Shown: positions 8,354 through 15,699, numbered from the stretch's first letter. The stretch is 34,772 nucleotides of DNA from Alphaproteobacteria bacterium 41-28 (GCA_001897795.1 MKUL01000074.1:1-34772), one strand, 5' to 3'. Translations and numbers: made by a program. The notes: generated by a model not told the origin, from the sequence alone.

Positions 8354-9610
8354 TTATTCTCCTTCTTGAGATGTTGATGATGTTCGAGATTCTTCTCTGC
8401 GAGATTCTTCTCTGGTTTTTTCAATGTTGGTTTTTACATTTTGTGCTCCAATGAAAGTTCCTTCCGTAAAGACAATGTCGACAACTTGACCGGAAGAAAC
8501 TTGAATCACGGGTTGAAGCTGTTCTGCCCGATCGATGTAGTACTGGGATAAACGATCAAGGGCTGTCGTGGCCCCTGATGCCATGCCAGATGTGAATATT
8601 TCTCCCACATTGGGAGGTGAAATTTGAGCACTTCCTGGAGCGAAGGGATTCACTTGAGCCTGACGGTTTTGGGGATTTGCAACGTTGCTGAGACCTGCAA
8701 AAACCCCTCCTAGAAGGCTTCTGCCTAAGAACTGACCGTCTTTAGAAGCAACAACTCCTCGAATACCTGCTTTTCCATCTGATCCTGCAATATAGCCTGC
8801 CACTTGAGTTTCAATGATTTCTCCTGTTGCTCGTTCAATGCAGGTCAGCTTTTCTAGGCGTGCATAAATGCGTTCTGAAGAAAGATCCCCATAAGCACTG
8901 GCAAGACAATGGCAATCCTTGAGGTCACTTTGAAACCGTCGAGGGAGTGTCCCAGGGTCAATGAGCCTTAAAAGCATAGGTCTAGGATCAGATGACGCAC
9001 TCATGGAAGAAGAAGCATCAAGACCTGAAAGAAGGACTGTTTTTGCAAAAGCTCCCGCAGGGATAGTCGTGTCCACAGTTTTAGGAAGTTGCTGATGAGC
9101 TGTTTTTGAAAGGCTAAGAGAAAACTTTTGGATACCTTTATTTTCTGATTCCGTTCTATTTTCTGAGTTTTGAGAAAAAGTTTCAGAGGTTTCTTGAGGA
9201 AGAGAATCTTGTTTTCTTTGCTCGAGATCTGTTTCGAGTTGAAGAATTTTTGTTTCAAGGTCTTGAAGAGTTGTTTGTTGAGAGTCTTCCTTTTCCTTGA
9301 GGCTTTCTTGAAAGAGAGTTTCAAGAGCTGAGATTTTTTCAGAAAGCCTTTTATTGTCTTCTTCTACCCCATGGCGCCAAACTTCATTAAGATCTACTTT
9401 TTTGGAAGCCGTTTCGATGGAAGTTGGTTGGATCTTTTTTTCTGTGTCATTTTTAGCAGGAGACTTTTGATTAAAAAAGAATAGAAGTGCACCATAAAAA
9501 ACAATTAAAACTCCAAAAAGAAGAAGATACGCCCAGAGAAATTGAAGCTTTCGAATGCGAGATGCAGACTCAGGCCTAAACCAGGACTTAATGTGTTCGT
9601 GTAATGACAT
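8354..9610 (-). CDS. traB: F-type core-complex protein TraB (VirB10 family)
   Basis: TraB spans from the inner membrane to the outer-membrane core of the F-type secretion channel. The 418-residue product has a short cytoplasmic N-terminus, a transmembrane helix (about 25-47) and a coiled coil (about 65-135, rich in Glu, Lys and Gln). The VirB10-like beta domain follows (from about 180: IPAGAFAKTVLLSGLDA, then DCHCLASAYGDLSSER and CIERATGEI). Its later part includes GYIAGSDGKAGIRG and LGRSLLGGVFAGLSN, which are characteristic of TraB. Length and order agree with F TraB (about 475 residues). It overlaps traK by 23 nt. Confidence 0.94.
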   Translation of the reverse strand: MSLHEHIKSWFRPESASRIRKLQFLWAYLLLFGVLIVFYGALLFFFNQKSPAKNDTEKKIQPTSIETASKKVDLNEVWRHGVEEDNKRLSEKISALETLFQESLKEKEDSQQTTLQDLETKILQLETDLEQRKQDSLPQETSETFSQNSENRTESENKGIQKFSLSLSKTAHQQLPKTVDTTIPAGAFAKTVLLSGLDASSSMSASSDPRPMLLRLIDPGTLPRRFQSDLKDCHCLASAYGDLSSERIYARLEKLTCIERATGEIIETQVAGYIAGSDGKAGIRGVVASKDGQFLGRSLLGGVFAGLSNVANPQNRQAQVNPFAPGSAQISPPNVGEIFTSGMASGATTALDRLSQYYIDRAEQLQPVIQVSSGQVVDIVFTEGTFIGAQNVKTNIEKTREESRREESRTSSTSQEGE

Positions 9611-10307
9611 GGATAGACGTTCCTTCCCCAGGTTTTATGAGTTTCTTTTCAATCCAAACTGCAATCGTATGGCGACTTTTGCCAAATGCCTGCTCTGACA
9701 AGATAAGAGGAGTTTGTGAGGTATTTCTGACCTCAAAGGTTAAAGTCCTGAGCTTTTCGCCTTGAAGGGCTCTGATGAGATGAGAATGTTCTGGAGCCTT
9801 TAAGTCTAAAGGAATGACCCCCCTCCAATCGATAGGGATGAGCTTATAGCCCAAAGGAATCCGATTCTCTCGACAAGCATTCATAAGGACTTCAATTTCA
9901 TCCCGAGTAATAGGGACTAAATCTCGTTTTTCTCTTAAAGATGCATTCTCTGTATTCTCTTCTGCTTTTAGAACAAGGGCTTCAGGGTATTGATCTTTAG
10001 GAATAAGGCGAAGATCTTGAGTATGACCCCCTTCCGTGGTGAGAGTCAGGTGAATGGGTTTAAATGCACCAGGACCCGTGGGGCGAATAAAAACCTGCCC
10101 TTGGTCTTCATCTGCTTCAAGAGTATACTCACCGTTCACCCCAAAGACATTTATGATTCTGTCTTCTTTAACATTGATACGTGTGAGGCCTTGCCGGGAG
10201 ATTTCGACTTCAATAACTTTTGTCTCATCTAAGGGATGAAAGATGGTCGCGCTTGCAGCTGTTCCGAGAAAGAGACATGTAAGTGCTTTGAGATTAAGAT
10301 TCTTCAT
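9588..10307 (-). CDS. traK: F-type secretin-like core protein TraK (VirB9 role)
   Basis: TraK forms the outer-membrane-proximal ring of the F-type channel with TraV and TraB. The 239-residue protein (F TraK is about 242) has a signal peptide (residues 1-20, cleavage near ASA). The TraK domain has ISRQGLTRINVKEDRI near residues 36-51 and VFIRPTGPGAFKPIHLTLTT further on. The C-terminal half carries the beta-rich region with FEVRNTSQTPL. The start ATG lies inside the end of traE (14-nt overlap), which argues for translational coupling. Confidence 0.92.
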   Translation of the reverse strand: MKNLNLKALTCLFLGTAASATIFHPLDETKVIEVEISRQGLTRINVKEDRIINVFGVNGEYTLEADEDQGQVFIRPTGPGAFKPIHLTLTTEGGHTQDLRLIPKDQYPEALVLKAEENTENASLREKRDLVPITRDEIEVLMNACRENRIPLGYKLIPIDWRGVIPLDLKAPEHSHLIRALQGEKLRTLTFEVRNTSQTPLILSEQAFGKSRHTIAVWIEKKLIKPGEGTSIHVITRTH

Positions 10308-10857
10308 GGGGAATTCCTCCTGTAACGCGTTCTAAAAGAAGACCACCTCCACGTTCTGTAAATTTAAGGGAAAGCGTCTCTTGTGAATCGCGGATGTGTT
10401 TTCCAGCGACATAGCTGCTCAAGAGGCCTTTGACTTCTACCTCGAGTGTTTCTGGATTAGCTGTGACTTGAGCTGGCTTAAAGTGAGTCGAGAGTTGAAG
10501 GGAGGTATAGTGTTTTCCGTCCCGCAAAAGTTGCTTTTTTAGAGCTCCATAAGCTTCAGGTGTTGCATATTTTAAAAGTGTTTCATGGTTATAGGGAAAA
10601 CTTGATGGGGAGAGATCTAAAAAGAGTTTTGAGAGATACACCCCCATTTCTTCAAGGTATTCTTTAGAAACCTTTTTCCCTTCAACCCAAAAGGACCGTT
10701 TAATATGTGGAGGGATAAGAATAATGCGCTCACTTTTAAAAAGAAGTGCCGTTCCTAAAATCAGGTGACTTAAGGACATAAGCCCAACAACAACTAAGAG
10801 CCCATTTCGTTGGGAAAGAAGCTTTGTAATATTGTGCTGAAGAAAATCCAATTTCAC
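10294..10857 (-). CDS. traE: F-type inner-membrane protein TraE (VirB5/VirB8-like role)
   Basis: TraE is a small bitopic inner-membrane protein of the F-type pilus assembly complex. I chose the GTG at 10857. It overlaps the traL stop as GTGA, has AAGGGAG about 8 nt upstream, and gives 187 residues, almost identical in length to F TraE (188). The longer frame to 10926 would overlap traL by 73 nt. A transmembrane helix lies near residues 20-40 (LLVVVGLMSLSHLILGTALL). The family pattern IILIPPHIKRSFWVEG follows, and then YLEEMGVYLSKLFLDLSP. Confidence 0.9.
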   Translation of the reverse strand: MKLDFLQHNITKLLSQRNGLLVVVGLMSLSHLILGTALLFKSERIILIPPHIKRSFWVEGKKVSKEYLEEMGVYLSKLFLDLSPSSFPYNHETLLKYATPEAYGALKKQLLRDGKHYTSLQLSTHFKPAQVTANPETLEVEVKGLLSSYVAGKHIRDSQETLSLKFTERGGGLLLERVTGGIPHEES

Positions 10858-11144
10858 CCAATATACTCCCTTATATGAGAAGGCACATAAAGTTTCATAG
10901 ATCGACGCGTGGTGGGCATATGCCAATAAAGGGCATGGATGACAGCGGCCCCTTCGTTTCTTTTTTTAAGAGCTCTAAACCCAGAAAGAAGGCCGATTCC
11001 TATCACGATACCACTCAGGATATAGCCCATGAAGAATCCCATAACGACAGGCCCCATCATGGTAAAGGCTTCGTCTTTGTTAATCCCAAGAAACCGTAAA
11101 GGCTGATCTAAACGATTGAGGAGGGTGTTTTCATTTCGGTCCAT
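10854..11144 (-). CDS. traL: F-type pilus assembly protein TraL
   Basis: TraL is a small inner-membrane protein required for pilus assembly (VirB3-like). The ATG at 11144 has a strong GAAGGAGG ribosome-binding site, which decides the start. A longer in-frame extension to 11237 would run into traA. The 96-residue product has the TraL layout: a polar N-terminus with LDQPLRFLGINKDEA, two adjacent hydrophobic segments (about 30-62), then HALYWHMPTTRRS and a basic C-terminus. F TraL has 91 residues. Confidence 0.9.
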   Translation of the reverse strand: MDRNENTLLNRLDQPLRFLGINKDEAFTMMGPVVMGFFMGYILSGIVIGIGLLSGFRALKKRNEGAAVIHALYWHMPTTRRSMKLYVPSHIREYIG

Positions 11145-11157
11145 GAATTCCTCCTTC

Positions 11158-11472
11158 TCACACGCATAAAGTAAAAACAGCATCAATCCAGGTTTTGGCG
11201 AAGCCGTATAAGATCCCTGCGCCAATTCCAACGCCAAGAGGAATGAGGCTTGATTTCATAAGAGCAATTACAACAGAGCCTGCAATCCCAACGCCCATAA
11301 TCGCGTTCATGATATGGCCACCAAGGAGGTTGTTGAGCCTTGTCACACTAGCTCCCATTTCAGTGCTTGAATTTACAGCGTAAGCCTCTGGTGCAGAGAG
11401 CATGAGACTTATTGCTCCGGCCAAGATGGACAGGCTTAAAAGGGTATGAGGATTAAATTTTTTGTTTTTCAT
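11158..11472 (-). CDS. traA: F-type prepilin TraA
   Basis: This is the probable pilus subunit. The 104-residue preprotein has a long signal sequence that ends APEAYA at residue 32. Cleavage there would leave a 72-residue pilin, close to the 70 residues of mature F pilin. The mature part has two hydrophobic helices (about 50-72 and 76-92) around a short turn with Lys73, as in TraA/VirB2 pilins. It is the first transfer-apparatus gene, directly upstream of traL, as in F. The sequence itself is not strongly conserved, so the call rests on size, topology and position. Confidence 0.8.
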   Translation of the reverse strand: MKNKKFNPHTLLSLSILAGAISLMLSAPEAYAVNSSTEMGASVTRLNNLLGGHIMNAIMGVGIAGSVVIALMKSSLIPLGVGIGAGILYGFAKTWIDAVFTLCV

Positions 11473-11488
11473 AAGATTTTCTCCTATC

Positions 11489-12022
11489 TTAATGAGAGGT
11501 TATCGGATCCGTGTTTTGGCAAGGTTGGTTAGAAGAGGACTCCTCTTCAGGAAGAGAAGAGGGAAGCACTTCAAGAAGATGCTTTTTCTCTAAAGGCTGT
11601 TCTGGAAATTCAGATTGCTTTGGCTGTGAGTTTTGTGTCCCGCTGATCATTGCTTCTGGATTGACTGGAGTAGGCTCTTGGAGGCGAGACCTAAGATACT
11701 CAATTCGTCCTTCTCGGCCAGTAACAACGACGTGAGGCGTGTAACGGGATTGGCCAAACTTATCCGTCCATTGTTGGTAAGTAAGTTTTCCTTCGACGTA
11801 AATGCAGTCACCTTTTTTGAGAGAGTTCTTTATCCATGTTACGGTTGATTCCCGAAAGACAGTCACACGATGCCATTCGACACATGTTTGCAACTCACCA
11901 TTGGCGTCTTTCCAAAAGCTACTTGTAGCCAAGGAAAGCGTTGCAATTTCTCTTCCTTCCTGGGTGAGCCATACCTTGGGAGTACGGCCAATATTTCCTT
12001 GTAAAATCACCTTATTAAGCAT
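11489..12022 (-). CDS. ssb: Single-stranded DNA-binding protein
   Basis: The 177-residue product is a typical bacterial SSB in length (E. coli 178). The OB fold spans about residues 1-110: LNKVILQGNIGRTPKVWLT, ATSSFWKDANGELQTCVEWH, WIKNSLKKGDCIYVEGKL and SRYTPHVVVTGR. The C-terminal half is Gln/Pro/Ser-rich. The usual acidic tip (DDDIPF-like) that recruits replication and repair partners is missing, and the protein ends QNTDPITSH. It lies between the replication-type gene (8-nt overlap) and traA, so it is probably an element-encoded SSB protecting transferred or replicating DNA rather than the housekeeping copy. Confidence 0.93.
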   Translation of the reverse strand: MLNKVILQGNIGRTPKVWLTQEGREIATLSLATSSFWKDANGELQTCVEWHRVTVFRESTVTWIKNSLKKGDCIYVEGKLTYQQWTDKFGQSRYTPHVVVTGREGRIEYLRSRLQEPTPVNPEAMISGTQNSQPKQSEFPEQPLEKKHLLEVLPSSLPEEESSSNQPCQNTDPITSH

Positions 12023-13505
12023 GGGTTTCTCCTATTCTGCTGACTTGATGATGTGTGGGGTAAATGGGAGCAAAAGTTGCCCTTTCGCACTGAGAAAAGG
12101 TCTTCTCTTCGCAAAGTCGTGTTCTAAGCGCCCTTGTATTGGGGAAAGTTTTTTCGATAATGGGAAAGAGCTTTAACCGAAGATCTTCGATGCGACTTAA
12201 TGTGTTTTTATCCGAACTTCCGACCCAAACAAGTTTACCGTCCTCTACTTCCAAGAATTTTGCATGAGCAATTTCTCTTAGCTCCTTTAAAGAAACGGAG
12301 TCAGGAGATTGAAAGTCAAAATTTAATTGAGAGCACCACTCTTTCCAAACAGGATCTTCAATAGAAGCAAGGAGAGCAGCTTTCTCTTCCTCCCTGTTTG
12401 TACTGATTGCTTCTTCTTTTGTCTGGTCTAGGATCTTAGGATCATCAAAGTTCCCTTCCAACACTTTGAGAATATTGCCTTCCAACAAAATCCAATCCAA
12501 GCTAACACGCCATCTTCGAGCGCCTTCCCCCATCAAAAAGGGAGAGGCTTTAACACGTAAACAGAACTGTTCCCATAGCCGACTATCATTCTGAAAATGA
12601 AAGGAAAACAGGGATTCCAGCTGACTCTTTCGCTCCTCAGTGAGCTGAAGGACCCCCCGCCAATTTGCAGGGGTAAGCTTTTGGCAAATGTGCTGTTCCC
12701 AAAGGGCAACCATTTCTTCAGCAATCGAAAAATCCTCGCGCGCGCCCGTTCTCTGTGCGTGTTCTCTGTTTGTAGTCTCTGAAGTAGTCTCTGTATAAGT
12801 ATAGGAAGTTAAATTTCTTTCCTCCGATGATAAGGTTTTTAGTCCCAGAGGTAAGTTTTTTTCCTTCGAAGGAACGTTTATCGCCGAAGTTTCAATATTT
12901 TTCTTCGAGGATTCATTATCTTTCTTCGAAGAAATATTTTGAAAAGTTGAGTCCTCATTCTCACCATCTATTACAGGTTTCGAGGCCTCTGAATGGTCAT
13001 CTCTTTCTTGTTGTATGGGACCAAGAGAATAGCCAGGAAGAGCATACCCAAGAGCAAAAAGGTCTTCTTGGAGCTTCTTAAGATTCACACGATATTGTGT
13101 GGTCTTGTCCCACTTATCCTGAGGATTTGACCTTTCATCAATCCATCCCTGTTCAACAAGAGTTCTTAAGTATTTTCGCATGGTTGGACGGGAGACCCGA
13201 AGCATCGTCTCCTCATTAAGCTCATCTGCTGTTTTATAGATCCACCCATGCCGAGGAGAGGCGTTATACTCTGGTTGAGATTTCTTCTCTTCTTCTAAAA
13301 GAAGGTCATAATCATTGACTCGCTCTGTCCAATACAAGAGTTGGTTCAGGACAATGGCAACAAGAGGGTCACCTGTAAGCTCGACAAATTCTTCACGAAC
13401 AACGGCAACTTTTAAAAGCTCTCGGCGAGCTTTAGGGGGGAGAGAGTGGAAAGGAGACACCGCCCCCTCCCCAGGCTTGCCCGAATGGCGGAGGAGGGCC
13501 GTCAT
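12015..13505 (-). CDS. Replication-initiator-like winged-helix protein
   Basis: The 496-residue product has a winged-helix DNA-binding region at about residues 30-155. Its features include LVAIVLNQLLYW, a WIYKTADELNEET segment, the recognition-type helix SRPTMRKYLRTLVEQGW and the wing DKTTQYRVNL. This layout is common in replisome-organiser and plasmid or phage Rep-type proteins. A low-complexity linker (about 185-225) consists of heptad-like repeats (SSKKDNE, SSKKNIE, PSKEKNL, SSEERNL) encoded by a periodic DNA array. The C-terminal half contains a segment with WEQFCLRVKASPFLMGEG and WRVSLDWILLEGNILKVLEG, seen at the ends of many replication proteins. It overlaps ssb (8 nt) and the upstream gene (ATGA). 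The function is inferred from domain type and context only. Confidence 0.6.
   Translation of the reverse strand: MTALLRHSGKPGEGAVSPFHSLPPKARRELLKVAVVREEFVELTGDPLVAIVLNQLLYWTERVNDYDLLLEEEKKSQPEYNASPRHGWIYKTADELNEETMLRVSRPTMRKYLRTLVEQGWIDERSNPQDKWDKTTQYRVNLKKLQEDLFALGYALPGYSLGPIQQERDDHSEASKPVIDGENEDSTFQNISSKKDNESSKKNIETSAINVPSKEKNLPLGLKTLSSEERNLTSYTYTETTSETTNREHAQRTGAREDFSIAEEMVALWEQHICQKLTPANWRGVLQLTEERKSQLESLFSFHFQNDSRLWEQFCLRVKASPFLMGEGARRWRVSLDWILLEGNILKVLEGNFDDPKILDQTKEEAISTNREEEKAALLASIEDPVWKEWCSQLNFDFQSPDSVSLKELREIAHAKFLEVEDGKLVWVGSSDKNTLSRIEDLRLKLFPIIEKTFPNTRALRTRLCEEKTFSQCERATFAPIYPTHHQVSRIGETHA
12811..12934. repeat. Iteron-like 21-bp repeat array inside the replication-type gene
   Basis: CG-centred motifs related to TTTCTTCGAAGAAA recur with a period of about 21 bp. 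Their centres lie near 12825.5, 12867.5, 12885.5, 12906.5 and 12927.5. A degenerate unit lies near 12846, and one interval is 18 bp, shorter by a codon. Two copies are perfect 14-bp palindromes: TTCCTTCGAAGGAA at 12861-12874 and TTTCTTCGAAGAAA at 12921-12934. Directly repeated sites of this size within or next to a rep gene are typical of iterons. They also encode a seven-residue protein repeat. Confidence 0.55.
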
Positions 13506-14113
13506 CGGACTTGCCTATTAGTTTGCCCTGAAGAAAGAGCGCGGGCGTGTTGAATTTTATTACAAACCTTATTTTGATTATGGATGATATCTAAGAGGCC
13601 ATGAAAGCAGAAATCAGGTGCATGTACAGGCTGCACTTCTAAGAGATAAGGCCAGTACCCATAAGTTTTGATGTTCTCATAGTCTTTGTAATGCAGCGTA
13701 AGGGCTAAGAAATCGAGATCTTTCTTTGCTCCAAACTCAATAAGTGCCTTATAAAGCTCAACATAGAAATTCTGATAAAAATCCAACGCGCTTAGAGTGA
13801 AGGCATTCTTATTGTCTTCAACACAAAAACAAAGCCTTCCCAACCATACGTCTTGCCTTTCGGGCTGAAACTTTAAAATGACTTTGGCAATTTTTTCGTA
13901 AAGAAGAGAGACGGGCTGCGTAAAAAGAACAGCGCCTCCGTAAACTCCTCGATCATCATCTTCAGCAATAATAAAGGTAGCATTACTCTTTACTTGGGCG
14001 TGCTCATCATTTAAGAGCAAGTCACACTTTTGGTAGACCTTTAAAAGATTCAAAAAGGAATGAATAGTGTGTTTATAAAGACCGTGGTCTTGAGGTTCAA
14101 TAATCTTAAGCAT
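13502..14113 (-). CDS. GNAT-fold / autoinducer-synthase-like protein
   Basis: This 203-residue soluble protein is not closely recognised. The order of segments resembles the GNAT fold, and in particular LuxI-type acyl-homoserine-lactone synthases. There is a strand pair FIIAEDDDRGVYGGAVLF (about residues 48-65). A strand VWLGRLCFCVED sits where LuxI proteins have WExSRFxV. A helix YVELYKALIEFGAKKDLDFL then leads to a strand and a helix with YGYWPYLLEV. The start ATG at 14113 has AAGGATG upstream. It is the first gene of the transfer operon and overlaps the replication-type gene by 4 nt. It could acylate a small molecule or a protein; this is a fold-level guess. Confidence 0.45.
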   Translation of the reverse strand: MLKIIEPQDHGLYKHTIHSFLNLLKVYQKCDLLLNDEHAQVKSNATFIIAEDDDRGVYGGAVLFTQPVSLLYEKIAKVILKFQPERQDVWLGRLCFCVEDNKNAFTLSALDFYQNFYVELYKALIEFGAKKDLDFLALTLHYKDYENIKTYGYWPYLLEVQPVHAPDFCFHGLLDIIHNQNKVCNKIQHARALSSGQTNRQVR

Positions 14114-14145
14114 AAGTCATCCTTTGCTTGTTCAAGGGTTGTCAA

Positions 14146-14174
14146 TTGACCCCAGCAAAAGACCCACTTTTAAA
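14146..14174 (+). promoter_or_regulatory. Putative sigma70 promoter for a small antisense RNA
   Basis: TTGACC (14146-14151) is followed after exactly 17 nt by TTTAAA (14169-14174), matching the consensus at 5/6 and 4/6 positions. It points away from the operon and toward the terminator at 14246-14288, with no open frame between them. The -35 overlaps the perfect palindrome GTCAATTGAC (14141-14150), a possible operator. Confidence 0.35.
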
Positions 14175-14180
14175 TCTTGC

Positions 14181-14288
14181 TTGCACGCTGATGAGACATA
14201 CGTGTAAACTTCATAGCGTATAGGGCTTTTGATGGGTCCTGTATGGCACCTGTGAGTGTCGGAAAAACTTCTCGCAGGTGCTTTTTTT
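14181..14288 (+). ncRNA. Candidate counter-transcribed small RNA opposite the operon leader
   Basis: A promoter-like sequence at 14146-14174 and an intrinsic terminator at 14246-14288 bound about 108 nt with no coding potential on the plus strand. The transcript would contain a first hairpin (ACGCT near 14187 pairing with AGCGT near 14216, with inner ATGA/TCAT and ACA-TACG-TGT helices) followed by the terminator hairpin. It is antisense to the leader of the minus-strand gene at 13502-14113 and its replication-type partner. That is the arrangement of copy-control RNAs on many plasmids. Inference from sequence only. Confidence 0.3.
14246..14288 (+). terminator. Intrinsic terminator (plus strand)
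   Basis: GCACCTG at 14246-14252 pairs with CAGGTGC at 14275-14281, with an additional GAG/CTC pairing inside. A run of seven T follows immediately. It terminates plus-strand transcription although no plus-strand gene precedes it. Confidence 0.7.
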
Positions 14289-14337
14289 ATGATTATGTTA
14301 TCATGTTAACCTCATAGTTATGTTTTACTGTGTAAGT

Positions 14338-14565
14338 TCATTTCTTTGCTTTAATCTTTGAATATAAATTATTTTTTTCATAACATGTATTTCGTCTTAC
14401 AAATTGATCTTCAAACTGTTCGATATCTTCAAGAGCGTATCGAACACGTTTACCCATTTTTCCAAATTGGGGACCTTTCCCGTGCCATCTCCATTGGTTT
14501 AAGGTCGAGAGAGGTAGATTCCAGCGCTCTGCGAGAGCTTCGGGTGTAAGAAAAGTTTTAGCCAT
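14338..14565 (-). CDS. AlpA/MerR-type helix-turn-helix protein
   Basis: This 75-residue protein is almost entirely an HTH_17-type domain. It reads LTPEALAERWNLPLSTLNQWRW, then GKGPQFGKMGKRVRYALEDIEQFE, the pattern of AlpA-like regulators and excisionases of integrated elements. The ATG at 14565 has AGGAGG nearby. It is divergent from the CI-like regulator, with a shared operator region between them, and upstream of the transfer operon. It probably acts in excision or activation of the element. Confidence 0.75.
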   Translation of the reverse strand: MAKTFLTPEALAERWNLPLSTLNQWRWHGKGPQFGKMGKRVRYALEDIEQFEDQFVRRNTCYEKNNLYSKIKAKK

Positions 14566-14608
14566 AAAATGTGTCCTCCTGTTATTATCGTTCTGTTGTT
14601 ATTCTACA

Positions 14609-14621
14609 ACATACGTGTAAA
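14609..14621. promoter_or_regulatory. Repeated 13-bp motif ACATACGTGTAAA, intergenic copy
   Basis: ACATACGTGTAAA occurs here, in the divergent intergenic region, and again identically at 14196-14208 upstream of the transfer operon. A related form, ACATACGTTTATGTAAA, starts at 15324, downstream of the CI-like gene. The shared ACA(N4)TGT-type symmetry suggests a regulator-binding site. The plus-strand regulator at 14719 or the AlpA-like protein is the likely ligand. Confidence 0.4.
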
Positions 14622-14633
14622 AATAATTGATCA

Positions 14634-14649
14634 TTGACAAATATGTCAA
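14634..14649. promoter_or_regulatory. Operator-like inverted repeat between the divergent regulators
   Basis: TTGACA AATA TGTCAA is a perfect 6-bp inverted repeat with a 4-bp spacer. Each arm is also a consensus -35 hexamer, one per strand. It lies between the AlpA-like gene (minus) and the CI-like gene (plus), as expected for a repressor operator controlling both. Confidence 0.5.
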
Positions 14650-14684
14650 CCTACTTATTTTAATCCAATGTTGGTGTATATTGC

Positions 14685-14712
14685 TTGAATAAGCTCAATG
14701 ATGTGTTATAAT
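14685..14712 (+). promoter_or_regulatory. Promoter of the CI-like regulator, giving a leaderless mRNA
   Basis: TTGAAT (14685-14690) and a perfect TATAAT (14707-14712) are separated by 16 nt. The expected start of transcription, 6-7 nt after the -10, falls at about 14719, which is the A of the ATG start codon. No ribosome-binding site is present. Confidence 0.6.
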
Positions 14713-14718
14713 GCCACA

Positions 14719-15171
14719 ATGAATATGCAAGTTGCGAAACAAATCTCTGTAAGGATGAAAGCAAAGAACCTCTCCATACTTACTTTGGAGAGGGAAGCCG
14801 GCTTAAAAACGCATGCAGTCAGAAATATTCTTAGAGGAAAATCTAAACGGCCAAAAGCTGACATTCTACAGGCTGTTTCCGATGTACTAGGTTGCACCAT
14901 TAAAGATCTTCTTCAAAATCAGGAGATTTTCCAGGAAGAGGACTTCTCAGAATCAAAAAACGAGCTTCTTAACGAAAGTTATGCTTACCCCGACCTTTAT
15001 ATGGATACAGTTCAATTTGTAAATGAGATCTTAAAACAAAAAGGTGAAAAGATAACAGTTAAGCAAGCATTCACCTGTTTTGAAGAAATTTATCTTCATT
15101 CTTCTCAAAAAGATCCTTCAAAAGTTGACAAAGAATTTGGGGAGTGGTGGATTGACCTCGTCATGGGTTAA
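14719..15171 (+). CDS. Cro/CI-type transcriptional regulator
   Basis: The N-terminal HTH_3 domain (about residues 3-62) reads VAKQISVRMKAKNLSILTLE, then a recognition-helix region around THAVRNILRGKSKRPK. The C-terminal part (about 70-150) is acidic and helical and is not recognised. The start is set at 14719, not at the longer frame from 14698, because the TATAAT -10 box lies at 14707-14712, inside the longer frame. The transcript would then be leaderless, as for phage lambda cI. The protein probably represses the divergent AlpA-like gene and the transfer region through the inverted repeats nearby. Confidence 0.75.
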   Translation: MNMQVAKQISVRMKAKNLSILTLEREAGLKTHAVRNILRGKSKRPKADILQAVSDVLGCTIKDLLQNQEIFQEEDFSESKNELLNESYAYPDLYMDTVQFVNEILKQKGEKITVKQAFTCFEEIYLHSSQKDPSKVDKEFGEWWIDLVMG

Positions 15172-15699
15172 TTAATCTCAGATGGACATATTGTAATTGC
15201 GCTTATTACCTAAGATAGGCAAGGATGCTTCCGAGGAGCATAAGCTCAGAGCTTTTAATTGCGTAAATAAAAACAAGTAAGAGGCATTTTTTCAATTAAC
15301 GTACGCAATTACAGTATACCCATACATACGTTTATGTAAACGCAAGCCTGATAATAGTTATTACAGCTTTGGCTCGTACGCTTTCTGTTATTGTGCTAGC
15401 GGTATGGAAAAGGGGAGAACATTTTATTCTGTTTTTCCAGCAACACAAAAACTTCTTGAGTTGAGTCTATAAGAACCCACAAAATAAATATCTAAGGTGA
15501 AAAATAGTAGCATGTTTGCATTTTTTACATAAGATGAATAATAAATCAATTTTTACACGAAGGTGATTTTATAAAAATCAAAGTTTAAATTTTAGGGTGT
15601 ATTAAATTTTACATTAGTATGATGAACGTATCATATTTTCTGTATATCTTATGGAGGTTAGCAATGTATCATCCTAGTAAATTATATTTTTTCTTTTTA
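15172..15699. other. AT-rich non-coding region between the regulator and the IS element
   Basis: No convincing gene is seen. The region holds several short repeats. AATTGCGTA (15257-15265) is inverted as TACGCAATT (15302-15310). TGTAATTGCG (15192-15201) is inverted at 15305-15314. ACATA CGTT TATGT (15324-15337) is a 5-bp inverted repeat related to the 13-bp motif upstream. Beyond 15460 it is very AT-rich, with scattered stop codons. The last bases before 15700 are the original downstream flank of the LRR gene (see the IS entry). Confidence 0.6.

Noticed and set aside
14187..14222. Hammerhead-ribozyme-like core (CTGATGAG, a short hairpin ACA-TACG-TGT, then AAAC)
   Set aside because: The G of the conserved GAA after stem II is missing, the first pair of stem II is G-A, and no cleavage triplet in a paired context is visible. 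The inner motif also recurs as a likely DNA site at 14609-14621.
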